64,000 nt of DNA from Prosthecobacter debontii (GTDB lineage: Bacteria; Verrucomicrobiota; Verrucomicrobiia; Verrucomicrobiales; Verrucomicrobiaceae), in NCBI GenBank assembly GCA_945860295.1, contig CAMAQH010000002.1:228394-292393 (forward strand), read 5' to 3'. This document shows, in pieces, positions 39,480-47,915 of this stretch. The translations under genes and the position numbers were made by a program. The notes under the pieces were generated by a model. It worked only from the letters and a program-made list of their open reading frames with translations, was not told the origin of the DNA and searched no databases. Each line of letters begins with the position of its first letter. The stretch's first letter is position 1.

Positions 39480-39497
39480 CACAGGAAGATTCCTGTG
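39480..39497. repeat. Short perfect inverted repeat downstream of trpD
   Basis: CACAGGAA and TTCCTGTG are separated by 2 nt and lie 17 bp past the trpD stop. There is no T-tract on either strand, so terminator function is weakly supported. Confidence 0.3.
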
Positions 39498-39513
39498 CCG
39501 ATCTTGCGGCTCT

Positions 39514-40551
39514 TTAACACCAATCGTGAAGCGCACGCATCTTCTCATGTGCGGCTCCGCGATCCAGTAGGGACTCAGCTAGCGCCTTGCCTGCCTGCAT
39601 GTCTGCGGCTTTGCCCGTGATGACAAAACCTGCTGCTGCATTGAGCACGGCAATGTCGCGCTTCGGGCCTTTGATGGTGCCGCTGAGAACGCCCTCAATG
39701 ATGGCTGCGTTTTCCATGGCATCACCACCGACGAGGTCTTCGAGTTTTGCGACGGAGAAGCCGAGCGTGGCGGGATCGAGCGTGTCTTCGATGAGCTTGC
39801 TGCCAGCCAGTTTACAGATGTGATTCAAGCCGAGCGTGGACAGTTCATCCATACCGCCTCCATTTTTCACCTTACCATGGACGACCCAGGCACTCTTGCG
39901 CCCAAGTGTTAGCAGGATCTCGCCAAAGGTGCGGGTCAGCGCTGGATCAAAGACGCCGATAAGTTGGTGATCAGGGCGCGCTGGGTTCAGCAGCGGGCCT
40001 AGCAGATTGAAGACGGAACGCTGACCCTCCGCACCGAGGATTTTGCGCGCCTCAGCTACCGCCTTGAAGGCTGGGTGATAAAGCGGTGCGAAAAAGAAGC
40101 CGAGTCCGAATGTCTCGATGCCACGAGCCACACGCTCCACGGGCAGATCAATGCGGATGCCCAATGCTTCTAAAACATCGGCTCCGCCAGCTTTGCTCGT
40201 AACTCCACGATTGCCGTGCTTCGTCACGCAGACGCCGCCTGCCGCAAGAATGAACATGGCCGTGGTGGAGACATTGAAGAGGTGCAGCTTGTCACCACCC
40301 GTGCCCACGACATCGAGCATCGGGCCGGGCAGTTTGGTGCGGTCGAGACCGGGATCGACGGCCAGCTTCAGAAACTCCTGCACAAACGCGGCGATCTCCG
40401 CAGGCGTCTCGCCTTTCTTGGCCAGGGCTTTCAAAAAGGCGGCTTTCGCTTGTGCCGCCTCATGTTCATCAACCAAAAAAGCAGCGGCTTCACGCACCTG
40501 GGCGGCAGTCAGGCTTTTTCCGGCTTCGAGAGTTTTGAGGAGAGGCTGCAT
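39514..40551 (-). CDS. trpD: Anthranilate phosphoribosyltransferase
   Basis: 345 residues from ATG 40551. TrpD joins phosphoribosyl pyrophosphate to anthranilate in tryptophan synthesis. DVVGTGGDKLHLFNVST is the PRPP-binding motif, KHGNRGVTSKAGGADVLEALG the anthranilate-binding region, and FAPLYHPAFKAVAEAR a characteristic helix. Start 40551 is chosen because it puts MQPLLKTLEAGKSLT first, as in relatives. The ATG at 40614 would add an unrelated leader. No other trp gene is adjacent. Confidence 0.95.
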   Translation of the reverse strand: MQPLLKTLEAGKSLTAAQVREAAAFLVDEHEAAQAKAAFLKALAKKGETPAEIAAFVQEFLKLAVDPGLDRTKLPGPMLDVVGTGGDKLHLFNVSTTAMFILAAGGVCVTKHGNRGVTSKAGGADVLEALGIRIDLPVERVARGIETFGLGFFFAPLYHPAFKAVAEARKILGAEGQRSVFNLLGPLLNPARPDHQLIGVFDPALTRTFGEILLTLGRKSAWVVHGKVKNGGGMDELSTLGLNHICKLAGSKLIEDTLDPATLGFSVAKLEDLVGGDAMENAAIIEGVLSGTIKGPKRDIAVLNAAAGFVITGKAADMQAGKALAESLLDRGAAHEKMRALHDWC

Positions 40552-40621
40552 GGTCGCCGATTGTGAGATAGGCGGGGCGTTTTGGCAATCACACTCGATC
40601 AAACTTCCTGTCACGGGAAGA

Positions 40622-40652
40622 GAATGACGAATTCCGAATGACGAATGACGAA
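40622..40652. repeat. GAATGACGAA tandem direct repeat
   Basis: GAATGACGAA occurs at 40622-40631 and again at 40636-40645, and the second copy overlaps a further AATGACGAA. It lies just upstream of the DnaK-family gene. No protein or promoter function is visible. Confidence 0.55.
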
Positions 40653-40673
40653 CCCAGACTGACAGCTTCCTAC

Positions 40674-42446
40674 ATGTCTCCTATTCTCGGCATCGATCTC
40701 GGCACCACCAACTCACTCGTCGGCGTGGTGGATAGCGGCTTCCCCATCTTGCTTGCAGATGAGCAGGGGCAGCGCCTCACGCCCTCTGCCGTGAACTATG
40801 CCACCGATGGCAGCATCATCGTCGGTGCGGCGGCTCAGAGAAAACGCGCCCTAGAACCCAGGCGCACCGTGACCAGTGTGAAGCGCCTCATCGGTCGCCG
40901 TGGTGGTGAAGGTGACTGGCAGCCGCCCTACAATCTGCGCGAACTCAGCGTCTCGCCCATCGAAGTCTCAGCGGAGATTTTGAAGCGGCTCAAGGCCATC
41001 GCCGAGCGTGCTCTTGAGCAAAGCGTGAGTCGGGCGGTGATCACTGTGCCGGCTTATTTCAATGATGCACAACGCAATGCCACGAAGCAGGCCGGTGAAC
41101 TCGCCGGGCTCACGATCGAGCGCATCGTCAGCGAGCCCACGGCGGCGGCACTGGCTTATGGTTTAGACAAACTTAGTGAGCGCCAAAAGATCGCCGTCTA
41201 TGACCTCGGCGGCGGCACGTTTGACATCAGTGTGCTGGAGATGCGCGAGGGTGTTTTTCAGGTGCTCAGCACGGCGGGTGACACGCAGCTCGGTGGGGAT
41301 GATATTGATCGTGCTTTGGCGGAAAGCATCCTTCAAGGAGTGAGGGCTGCTAGCCCTCATGATGAGGCCAGGATGGCCTCACTCCTTGTCGCCGCTGAAG
41401 CCGCGAAGAAGCGTCTTTCCAGCGAAGCGAACACGCGCATTGAGCTGCCTTTTTACGATGGCACGAACAGCCTCAGCTTGGAACTGACACGCACCGAGTT
41501 TGAAAAGCTCATCCGTCCGCTCATCGAGCGCACGCGTTCGCATTGCCTGCGCGCTCTGAGCGATGCCGGTGTGAAGCCTGAAGAACTCGATGCTGTGATC
41601 CTCGTCGGCGGCAGCACGCGCATCCCGCTCGTGCGCCGTTACGTTGCCGAGATCTTTGGGCGCGAGCCTGACATCTCACAGAATCCCGATGAGGCCGTGG
41701 CGCTCGGCGCGGTCATCCAGGCAGGCATTCTCAGCGGCTCTTTGAAAAACGTGCTGCTGCTCGATGTGACGCCGCTTTCTCTCGGCATCGAGACCTTCGG
41801 CGGGCTGATGAACACGATCATCCCGCGCAACACGACCATTCCGTGCAAGGCGGGGGAGATGTTTACCAATGCCGTGGCAAACCAAAAGGACATGCTCATC
41901 CGCGTGCTTCAGGGCGAGCGTGAACTCGCGAAGGACAACTGGGAACTGGGCCGCGTCATTGTGCCCTTTCCTCCCGGCCCGAAAGGCAGCGCCCGAGTCG
42001 GTGTGCAGTTTGCCATCGATGCGAACGGCATTCTGCAAGTGCTCGCCCGCGATACCGCGACGAACACTGACACTGTTTTAGAGATTCAAGACACCGCCAT
42101 CGATGTCGATGACGAGCGCGTGGAGCAGATGATTTCTGAAAGCGTCGAGCACGCCTTTGAAGACATGAACGAGCGCGTCTGGACCGAGGCCAAGCTCAAG
42201 TCCGAAGAGCTTCTCCCCGCCGTCGATGTCGCTCTGACTCAGTTTGGTGATGCCGTCAGTGATGACGAGCGCCGCGTGATCGAAACCGCCGCCGCCAATG
42301 TCCGCGCCCTGCTCCATGCCGCCGAGCACGACGCCAAGTCGCTCAAGGCCGCCAATGCCACGCTTGACGATGCCACCCAGGAACTCGCCGTCCGCCTCGT
42401 CGAGCGGGCTATGGAGGAGTCGCTGGTGAGGCGCGGGCTGGTGTAG
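40674..42446 (+). CDS. DnaK-family (HscC-like) chaperone with an in-frame palindromic repeat
   Basis: 590 residues from ATG 40674. The Hsp70 ATPase signatures are present: GIDLGTTNSLVGVV, YDLGGGTFDISVLEM and VGGSTRIPLVRR. ITVPAYFNDAQRNATKQAGELAG and the substrate domain NTTIPCKAGEMFTN follow. HscC-like proteins are shorter than DnaK and have a reduced C-terminal lid, as here. Around residues 221-239 the frame is coded by a 55-bp palindromic element (see repeat at 41334), giving GVRAASPHDEARMASLL inside the nucleotide-binding domain. The gene is preceded by GAATGACGAA direct repeats. Confidence 0.9.
   Translation: MSPILGIDLGTTNSLVGVVDSGFPILLADEQGQRLTPSAVNYATDGSIIVGAAAQRKRALEPRRTVTSVKRLIGRRGGEGDWQPPYNLRELSVSPIEVSAEILKRLKAIAERALEQSVSRAVITVPAYFNDAQRNATKQAGELAGLTIERIVSEPTAAALAYGLDKLSERQKIAVYDLGGGTFDISVLEMREGVFQVLSTAGDTQLGGDDIDRALAESILQGVRAASPHDEARMASLLVAAEAAKKRLSSEANTRIELPFYDGTNSLSLELTRTEFEKLIRPLIERTRSHCLRALSDAGVKPEELDAVILVGGSTRIPLVRRYVAEIFGREPDISQNPDEAVALGAVIQAGILSGSLKNVLLLDVTPLSLGIETFGGLMNTIIPRNTTIPCKAGEMFTNAVANQKDMLIRVLQGERELAKDNWELGRVIVPFPPGPKGSARVGVQFAIDANGILQVLARDTATNTDTVLEIQDTAIDVDDERVEQMISESVEHAFEDMNERVWTEAKLKSEELLPAVDVALTQFGDAVSDDERRVIETAAANVRALLHAAEHDAKSLKAANATLDDATQELAVRLVERAMEESLVRRGLV
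41334..41388. repeat. 55-bp palindromic REP-like element inside the DnaK-family gene
   Basis: CAAGGAGTGAGG at 41334-41345 is matched exactly by CCTCACTCCTTG at 41377-41388, so the 55-bp element has 12-bp perfect arms. Its first 22 bases recur inverted at 46883-46904 after valS. The element adds or replaces about 18 codons in frame in the chaperone. Confidence 0.65.
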
Positions 42447-42484
42447 TCCCTTGCCACCGTCCTTTCGTGTCGTAACTTCAAGCC

Positions 42485-42682
42485 ATGAACGAACTCAAGA
42501 GCGTGGGGCGGCCCGAGATTCCGGCGACAGCAGCCTAGCGTCTGCGCGTGGCTTACGCTATTCGTCGTCGGATCGATATGCTCAGTCCGCATCCCCCGGT
42601 GCCGCGTGGCTTGTGGAAGTTCCGCACATGGGCTGACTATGCGGAGTGGCGCAAAGCACAAACCAATCCTCGGCTGCGATGA
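42485..42682 (+). pseudogene. Amber-interrupted small ORF (65 codons)
   Basis: ATG 42485 starts MNELKSVGRPEIPATAA, then TAG at 42536, then the same frame continues with RLRVAYAIRRRIDMLSPHPP and PRGLWKFRTWADYAEWRKAQ to TGA at 42680. The downstream part has the composition of a real protein with a Trp/Arg-rich end, so a nonsense mutation has probably inactivated a small gene. TAG is a true stop elsewhere in the window (ends of the genes at 40674 and 61138), so recoding is not supported. I do not know its family. Confidence 0.5.
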
Positions 42683-43063
42683 GTGATGCCAGACCAGCGG
42701 CGGAGGATGATCACCAGATTGATTCAGTGCCGCTGGCAGTAGGGCCAGCTTTTGCAATGTGGCGGATATCATCCATAGAAACTCCACCGTGAAGCCGATC
42801 CAGATCAGGCTCGTGGCGAGATGCACTGCCAATGCGAGACGTGGCCGAGTCTCAAGCGCCTCGCCTGCGCCTCGCCTGCGCCAAGTTCAACGCCGAGCAC
42901 AGGCGAGACGAGCAGAGTGAGCACCCGCCTAAATTCATGCCGCCAACCGCTGCCGGAGGGCAGAAGAGAAGGAGGAGTATCGGGAGTGTCATGAAGGACC
43001 AGATTAGTCAGGCCGATGCGCATTTGCAAAGTGGCGGCTTTCCCCCATCTTCGCGCCCCTTTT
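42683..43063. other. Decayed intergenic interval before valS
   Basis: 381 bp without an intact gene. On the reverse strand, two partial frames with membrane-like stretches (LAVHLATSLIWIGFTVEFLW and RHEFRRVLTLLVSPVLGVEL) suggest a broken membrane-protein gene. An 11-bp tandem repeat (GCGCCTCGCCT, two full copies plus 5 nt) lies at 42856-42882. This is weak evidence for gene decay. Confidence 0.4.
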
Positions 43064-46000
43064 ATGCCCGAACTCGACAAGACCTACACCCCAGCCGACG
43101 TGGAGTCGCGCTGGTATCAGCGCTGGCTAGATGACAAATGCTTTGAAGCCGATCCCGCTCGTGTGAGCGAAACGCGTCCAGCTTACTCCATCGTCATCCC
43201 GCCGCCGAACGTCACGGGCGTTCTGCACATGGGGCACGTGCTGAACAACACCATTCAGGACATCCTCTGCCGCCGTGCCCGTATGCTTGGGAAAGAAGTG
43301 CTGTGGCTGCCAGGCACGGATCACGCGGGTCTCGCCACGCAGAATGTGGTGGAGAAGACGCTGAAAAAGCAGGGCGTCATCAAGCATCGCGACGACCTTG
43401 GCCGTGAAAAGCTCATCGAAAAAATCTGGGAGTGGAAGGGCACTCAGGGCGACATCATCATCGACCAGCTCAAGAAGCTTGGCTCCTCCTGCGACTGGAG
43501 CCGACAGCGCTTCACCTTTGATCCCGACTACAACGCCTGCGTCATGCGAGTGTTCGTCGATCTCTACAAAAAGGGCCTCATCTACCGTGGCAAGCGCATG
43601 GTAAACTGGTGCCCGTCCTCCCTCACCGCGCTCAGCGATGAGGAGGTCATCATGAAGGAGCAAAAAGGCTCGATGTATCATTTCAGAGTCGAAGTCATCG
43701 ACGACGACACCCGCCCCCAGACCGCCAGGCCCCGCGCGGTTGACATTACCGAACAAGAAGAACAAAATGCCCATCATGAACACACCCGCACCGACCCGCA
43801 CACTGGCTGCCGAACTTTCATTCACGGAAACCGCTTCGATGAAAGAGCCGGGCCGTATCTCTCCGCCGCTAACCGACGAACAGTGGGCGCAGCGGCGGCG
43901 TGCCTGGCTCAGTCTCAGCGAACTGGAGCGGATGCGCCGTCTGGGGAGTCACGCCGGGAAGAGTTTCGGGCTCTACTCGCCACCGGACAGTTCCGAGAAC
44001 TGAACCTCATCGACCTCGCACAGATAGGTATCCGCGCTTTCGGCGATGAACCTTTAGCTGCGGCGGATGAAAGCCTCAAGCAGCTCAAAGCAGGTGCAGA
44101 GGCTCAGCCCTTCCTCGATCACGCTCGCGGCGTGGTTTATAAAATCTTTGCTTCCGATGCCAGCGGCAATGCCGGGCGTAAAGTCACCGTCTCCACCTCG
44201 CCGACGGCACGACCTTACATTGAGTATGAGGACTCCCACCCTCTCGAAGCTCTCGAAAAGCTGGCTCTTCTCCACGAGATCGGCGGACTACCCACTGAGA
44301 TCCTCGGCGTCACAGCGCAGGGTGACTGGGTGCTCGCCCAGCCAGAGGCCACACCAGTCACCGAGAGTGAGATCGGTGCTGCACGCGCAGAAGCAGTGGC
44401 ACTCGTCGGAGGTGTGCAGGTAAATGAAAGCGGGCTGGAAGACATCCGCGTCGTCTGGCATCGCGGTCGCGCCTGGATCATCAGTGATCTGCATCTGCGG
44501 AACATCATGCGTGATTCCGAAGGCAAGGCACGCATCATGGACGCGCTCATCGTCCCCGTGCCGAAGTCGCTCACAGCCCGCTATGAATCCGTCCGCCAAG
44601 CCATCCGTGAGGCCAAGGAAAAGGCAGGCATACTCAGCAGTGCCACCCACGCACAGGAGGAGCTTTCCCTCTTCCCCTCCGCTGATCGCAAGACTTGGCT
44701 TACCATCGCCACCACTCGGCCTGAGACGATCCCAGGTGATACCGCCATCGCCGTGAATCCGAAGGACGAGCGCTATGCTCATCTCATCGGCAAACACATC
44801 CGCCGTCCGCTGCCGCTGGAGAATCAGGCAGCCATCCCCATCGTCGGGGATGAGCATGTGGATTTCGCTTTCGGCACCGGCGTGCTGAAGGTCACCCCGG
44901 CACATGACAAGGCGGACTTTGAGATCGGCCAGCGACACAAGCTGGAGATCATCGACGTGCTGCACCCGAACGGCTTGCTAAATGAACTCGCAGGCAAAGA
45001 CCTCGCAGGACTGGATCGCTTCGAGGGCCGCAAGAAAGCCGTCGATCTGCTCACGGAAATGGGCGCGATGATCAAAGCGGAGCCACATCAAAACAACGTC
45101 GGCTACTCCGAACGCGCCGACGTGCCCATCGAGCCGCGACTGAGCGAGCAGTGGTTCCTCAAATACCCAAGCGTGAAGGAAAGCCAGGCCGTCGTTGCCA
45201 GTGGCGAGATGAAATTCCACCCCGACCGCTGGGCGAAGGTCTATGACCACTGGATGACCGGCCTTCAGGATTGGTGCATCAGCCGCCAGGTCTGGTGGGG
45301 CCATCGGATTCCGGTGTGGCACGCAATGGCGAAGGATTCTGACGAATTGCGCGCCTTCTCTGAGTTCTCGAACAAGACGGGCTTATCGAAATCTGATTCA
45401 TGGACTGAACACTGCCTCAGTGGTGTGAAGGGCGAAGCAACTCTGGTTACTGTTTATCAAAACAACGACGAGGGAGAAACGCGAATCGAAGCTGTTACCG
45501 ATTCAGAAGCTGAAATCGAAAAACTGAAATCGATGGGCTTCACCCAAGACCCCGACGTGCTCGACACGTGGTTCAGCTCCTGGCTGTGGCCCTTCGCGAC
45601 GATGGGATGGCCGGAGAAGACCTCCACGTTGAAGGCCTTTTACCCGACGACCGATCTCGTCACAGGGCCGGACATCATCTTCTTCTGGGTCGCCCGCATG
45701 ATCATGGCGGGCTTTGAGTGGATGGGCGAGCTGCCGTTTAAGAACGTCTATTTCACCGGCATCATCCGCGACAAGCAGGGCCGCAAAATGTCCAAGTCGC
45801 TCGGCAATTCGCCTGATCCGCTGGAACTCATCGCGAGCTACAGCGCGGATGCGTTGCGCTTCGGCATCATGCGCAGCGCTCCGCTGGGCCAGGACATCTG
45901 CTTCGACGACAAGAACGTCGAGCTCGGCCGCAACTTCTGCACCAAGCTCTGGAACGCCGCCCGCTTCCGCCAAATGCAAGGCGGCGAGGTCGAAACCGAA

Positions 46001-46870
46001 ATCAGCGCCGCGTTGCTCAGCAGCGACGACAAATGGATCCTCCTGCGCCTCAACACCGCCATCGCCGAAGTCAGCGCCGCGCTCGAAGAATACCGCTTCA
46101 GCGACGCCACCGCCACGCTCTACCGCTTCTTCTGGAGCGAGTACTGCGACTGGTACATCGAGGCCAGCAAAGCCGTGCTGCAAGGCAGCGACGCCAAGCG
46201 CAAAGCCAACACGTTAGCGGTCATCGACTTCGTGCTCGGCCACACGCTGCGTCTCTTCCATCCTTTCATGCCCTTCATCACCGAAGAGCTGTGGCACGGC
46301 ATGGGCTTCAACACCGACCTTCCTGAAAACCAAGGCGGCAAAAGCATCATGTTCGCCCCCTGGCCAAAGCCGCTGGATGAAGACGAACTCGCCCACTTCG
46401 GCATCTTGCCGGAGGACGAAAAGACCGCGAACGACAAATACGAAGCCGTCAATCTGGGTCGTGGCCTCAAGAGCACTTTTAACATCAACAAGCGCGTCCG
46501 TTTCGTGCTCAAACCGAGCCAGGAACTGCCCGCCCACGAGGTCGAAGTCCTGCGCATCCTGCTCAATGCGGAGCCTCTCGATGTCGATGCGGACTTCGCC
46601 GCGACCAAGGGCACGCCGAGTGCAATCACACCGCTAGGAACGATCTTTCTGCCGCTGGACGGCATCATTGATGTCGAGGCGGAGCGTGCGCGTGTCGGCA
46701 AAGAGCTGGCCAAAGTCGAATCCGAGCTGGAGAAAGTCATCGCCAAGCTCGCCGACGAAAACTTCACTTCCAAAGTCCCGCAAAAGGTGCTCGACGAGCA
46801 TCAACTGCGAAAGACCGACTGGCAGGAGAAGCTAGCGAAGCTGCGAGAAATGATGGCCGCGCTGGGATGA
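43064..46870 (+). CDS. valS: Valyl-tRNA synthetase with an internal kinase-like guest segment
   Basis: 1,268 residues from ATG 43064, against about 880-950 in the family. ValRS charges tRNA-Val and edits mischarged threonine. HMGH at 55-58 in PPPNVTGVLHMGHV and KMSKS at 908-912 are the catalytic motifs. WLTIATTRPETIPGDTAIAV begins the editing domain, VLDTWFSSWLWPFATMGWP follows, and a C-terminal coiled coil is present. The excess is one block at residues about 212-542, between the strand ending FRVEV and TWLTIATTRPET, at the edge of the editing (CP1) domain. Subtracting it gives about 937 residues, the family norm. Both flanks are in frame and conserved, so the synthetase is probably active. 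An upstream ATG at 43016 is possible but adds an unrelated leader. Confidence 0.94.
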   Translation: MPELDKTYTPADVESRWYQRWLDDKCFEADPARVSETRPAYSIVIPPPNVTGVLHMGHVLNNTIQDILCRRARMLGKEVLWLPGTDHAGLATQNVVEKTLKKQGVIKHRDDLGREKLIEKIWEWKGTQGDIIIDQLKKLGSSCDWSRQRFTFDPDYNACVMRVFVDLYKKGLIYRGKRMVNWCPSSLTALSDEEVIMKEQKGSMYHFRVEVIDDDTRPQTARPRAVDITEQEEQNAHHEHTRTDPHTGCRTFIHGNRFDERAGPYLSAANRRTVGAAAACLAQSQRTGADAPSGESRREEFRALLATGQFRELNLIDLAQIGIRAFGDEPLAAADESLKQLKAGAEAQPFLDHARGVVYKIFASDASGNAGRKVTVSTSPTARPYIEYEDSHPLEALEKLALLHEIGGLPTEILGVTAQGDWVLAQPEATPVTESEIGAARAEAVALVGGVQVNESGLEDIRVVWHRGRAWIISDLHLRNIMRDSEGKARIMDALIVPVPKSLTARYESVRQAIREAKEKAGILSSATHAQEELSLFPSADRKTWLTIATTRPETIPGDTAIAVNPKDERYAHLIGKHIRRPLPLENQAAIPIVGDEHVDFAFGTGVLKVTPAHDKADFEIGQRHKLEIIDVLHPNGLLNELAGKDLAGLDRFEGRKKAVDLLTEMGAMIKAEPHQNNVGYSERADVPIEPRLSEQWFLKYPSVKESQAVVASGEMKFHPDRWAKVYDHWMTGLQDWCISRQVWWGHRIPVWHAMAKDSDELRAFSEFSNKTGLSKSDSWTEHCLSGVKGEATLVTVYQNNDEGETRIEAVTDSEAEIEKLKSMGFTQDPDVLDTWFSSWLWPFATMGWPEKTSTLKAFYPTTDLVTGPDIIFFWVARMIMAGFEWMGELPFKNVYFTGIIRDKQGRKMSKSLGNSPDPLELIASYSADALRFGIMRSAPLGQDICFDDKNVELGRNFCTKLWNAARFRQMQGGEVETEISAALLSSDDKWILLRLNTAIAEVSAALEEYRFSDATATLYRFFWSEYCDWYIEASKAVLQGSDAKRKANTLAVIDFVLGHTLRLFHPFMPFITEELWHGMGFNTDLPENQGGKSIMFAPWPKPLDEDELAHFGILPEDEKTANDKYEAVNLGRGLKSTFNINKRVRFVLKPSQELPAHEVEVLRILLNAEPLDVDADFAATKGTPSAITPLGTIFLPLDGIIDVEAERARVGKELAKVESELEKVIAKLADENFTSKVPQKVLDEHQLRKTDWQEKLAKLREMMAALG
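43697..44689 (+). other. In-frame guest segment in valS: protein-kinase-like domain
   Basis: About 331 codons absent from standard ValRS. The C-terminal two thirds look like a degenerate protein-kinase fold: GVVYKIF (ATP-lysine strand), LLHEIGGLPTEILGVT and GDWVLAQPEA (hinge region), and WIISDLHLRNIMRDSEGKAR with D-x4-N followed by MDA (catalytic loop and metal Asp). The first ~80 codons in the host frame are Arg/Thr/His/Ala-rich and look non-globular, whereas another frame there encodes the 78-codon ORF at 43767. Boundaries are estimated from loss and return of ValRS conservation. I saw no terminal repeats. The kinase assignment is my motif reading, not a database result. Confidence 0.65.
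43767..44003 (+). CDS. Small alternative-frame ORF inside the valS guest segment
   Basis: ATG 43767 (or 43776) to TGA 44001 gives 78 (or 75) residues. The sequence LTDEQWAQRRRAWLSLSELE followed by RMRRLGSHAGKSFGLYSPP looks like a compact helical protein, while the ValRS frame over these bases does not. An AAGAAG at 43757-43762 could be a weak ribosome-binding site. It overlaps the start of the kinase-like part, as small antitoxin-like genes often precede kinase toxins. The function is inferred only. Confidence 0.45.
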   Translation: MPIMNTPAPTRTLAAELSFTETASMKEPGRISPPLTDEQWAQRRRAWLSLSELERMRRLGSHAGKSFGLYSPPDSSEN

Positions 46871-46871
46871 G

Positions 46872-46904
46872 CAATGAGTGATGGCTAGCAGCCCTCACTC
46901 CTTG
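46872..46904. repeat. Second copy of the palindromic element after valS
   Basis: The bases GGCTAGCAGCCCTCACTC and onward at 46883-46904 are the exact inverse of 22 bases of the element in the DnaK-family gene. CAATGAGTGA and TCACTCCTTG form a hairpin with one mismatch. It lies between the valS stop and its terminator. Confidence 0.6.
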
Positions 46905-46908
46905 AAAC

Positions 46909-46944
46909 AAAAAAGGCGCGATCCCTGATTGGAATCGCGCCTTT
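46909..46944. terminator. Bidirectional rho-independent terminator between valS and tal
   Basis: AAAGGCGCGAT (46912-46922) pairs exactly with ATCGCGCCTTT (46934-46944) around an 11-nt loop. An A-run precedes the left arm and T-rich sequence ends the right arm, so it can serve both convergent genes, valS (+) and tal (-). Confidence 0.85.
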
Positions 46945-46961
46945 GATGTTTGAGCTATGGA

Positions 46962-47915
46962 TTACAGACCGGCTTCGATGAGCTTCTCGAGCTTGACGAT
47001 GTCTTTGCCGAAGTTGCGGATGCCTTCGGCGGTCTTTTCGGTGGCCATGGCGTCTTCGTTGAAGAGCCAGCGGAAGGTTTTCTCGTCGCTGCCGATACGG
47101 TCGATCTTGAGGGACTTGGCGTTGGCGGCGTTTAGCTTGGCGGTGAGCGGCTCGTCAGAAGCCTGGAGTTCGCCGAGCAAACCGGGGCTGATGGTGAGAA
47201 GGTCGCAGCCGGTGAGTTCGGTGATCTCGCCTTTATTGCGGAAGCTAGCGCCCATGACTTCGGTCGTGTAGCCGAAGTGCTTGTAGTAGTTGTAGATTTG
47301 GGTCACGGACAGGACGCCGGGATCTTCGGTGGCACCGTAGTCTTTGCCGGTGCTCTTTTTGTGCCAGTCGAGGATGCGACCGACAAATGGGGAGATGAGT
47401 TTGATGCCGCCTTCTGCACAAGCGACGGCTTGAGCGAGGCTGAAGAGGAGCGTGAGGTTGCAGTTGATGCCTTCCTTTTGCAGGACTTCAGCGGCTTTGA
47501 TGCCTTCCCAAGTGGAGGCAATTTTAATCAGGATGCGCTCGCGACCAATGCCAGCAGCCTCATACATGCCGATGAGTTGGCGGGCTTTGTCCAGATTGCC
47601 CTGGGTATCGAAGGAGAGACGGGCATCGACTTCGGTGGAGACGCGACCGGGGACAATCTTGAGGATTTCGAGACCGAAGAGGATGAGGATACGATCCATG
47701 ATGGCCTCAACTTTAGCCGGGCCGGTGAGGGAGCCGCCTTTGTGCTCAGCGATGGCCTGATCGACCAAAGATTTGTACTCGGCCTTCTGGGAGGCCTGGA
47801 GGATGAGGGACGGATTGGTGGTGGCGTCCTGGGGCTTGTAGGCCTTCATGGCCTCGAAGTCGCCAGTATCTGCCACGACGATGGTGTGCTGCTTGAGCTG
47901 ATCGAGCTGATTCAT
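46962..47915 (-). CDS. tal: Transaldolase
   Basis: 317 residues from ATG 47915, the usual length for TalB-type transaldolase of the pentose phosphate pathway, which moves a dihydroxyacetone unit from sedoheptulose 7-phosphate to glyceraldehyde 3-phosphate. The opening [20 protein letters not shown] and [14 protein letters not shown] are the N-terminal family blocks. [16 protein letters not shown] contains the Schiff-base lysine. The start at 47915 is chosen because the upstream ATG at 48017 adds a Pro/Arg-rich leader absent from relatives. It ends 17 bp from the shared terminator. Confidence 0.96.
   Translation of the reverse strand: MNQLDQLKQHTIVVADTGDFEAMKAYKPQDATTNPSLILQASQKAEYKSLVDQAIAEHKGGSLTGPAKVEAIMDRILILFGLEILKIVPGRVSTEVDARLSFDTQGNLDKARQLIGMYEAAGIGRERILIKIASTWEGIKAAEVLQKEGINCNLTLLFSLAQAVACAEGGIKLISPFVGRILDWHKKSTGKDYGATEDPGVLSVTQIYNYYKHFGYTTEVMGASFRNKGEITELTGCDLLTISPGLLGELQASDEPLTAKLNAANAKSLKIDRIGSDEKTFRWLFNEDAMATEKTAEGIRNFGKDIVKLEKLIEAGL

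Noticed and set aside
43016-43063. Extended N-terminus of ValRS from ATG 43016
   Set aside because: The extra residues (MRICKVAAFPHLRAPF) are not typical; ATG 43064 begins the conserved MPELDKTYTPADVESRW block.
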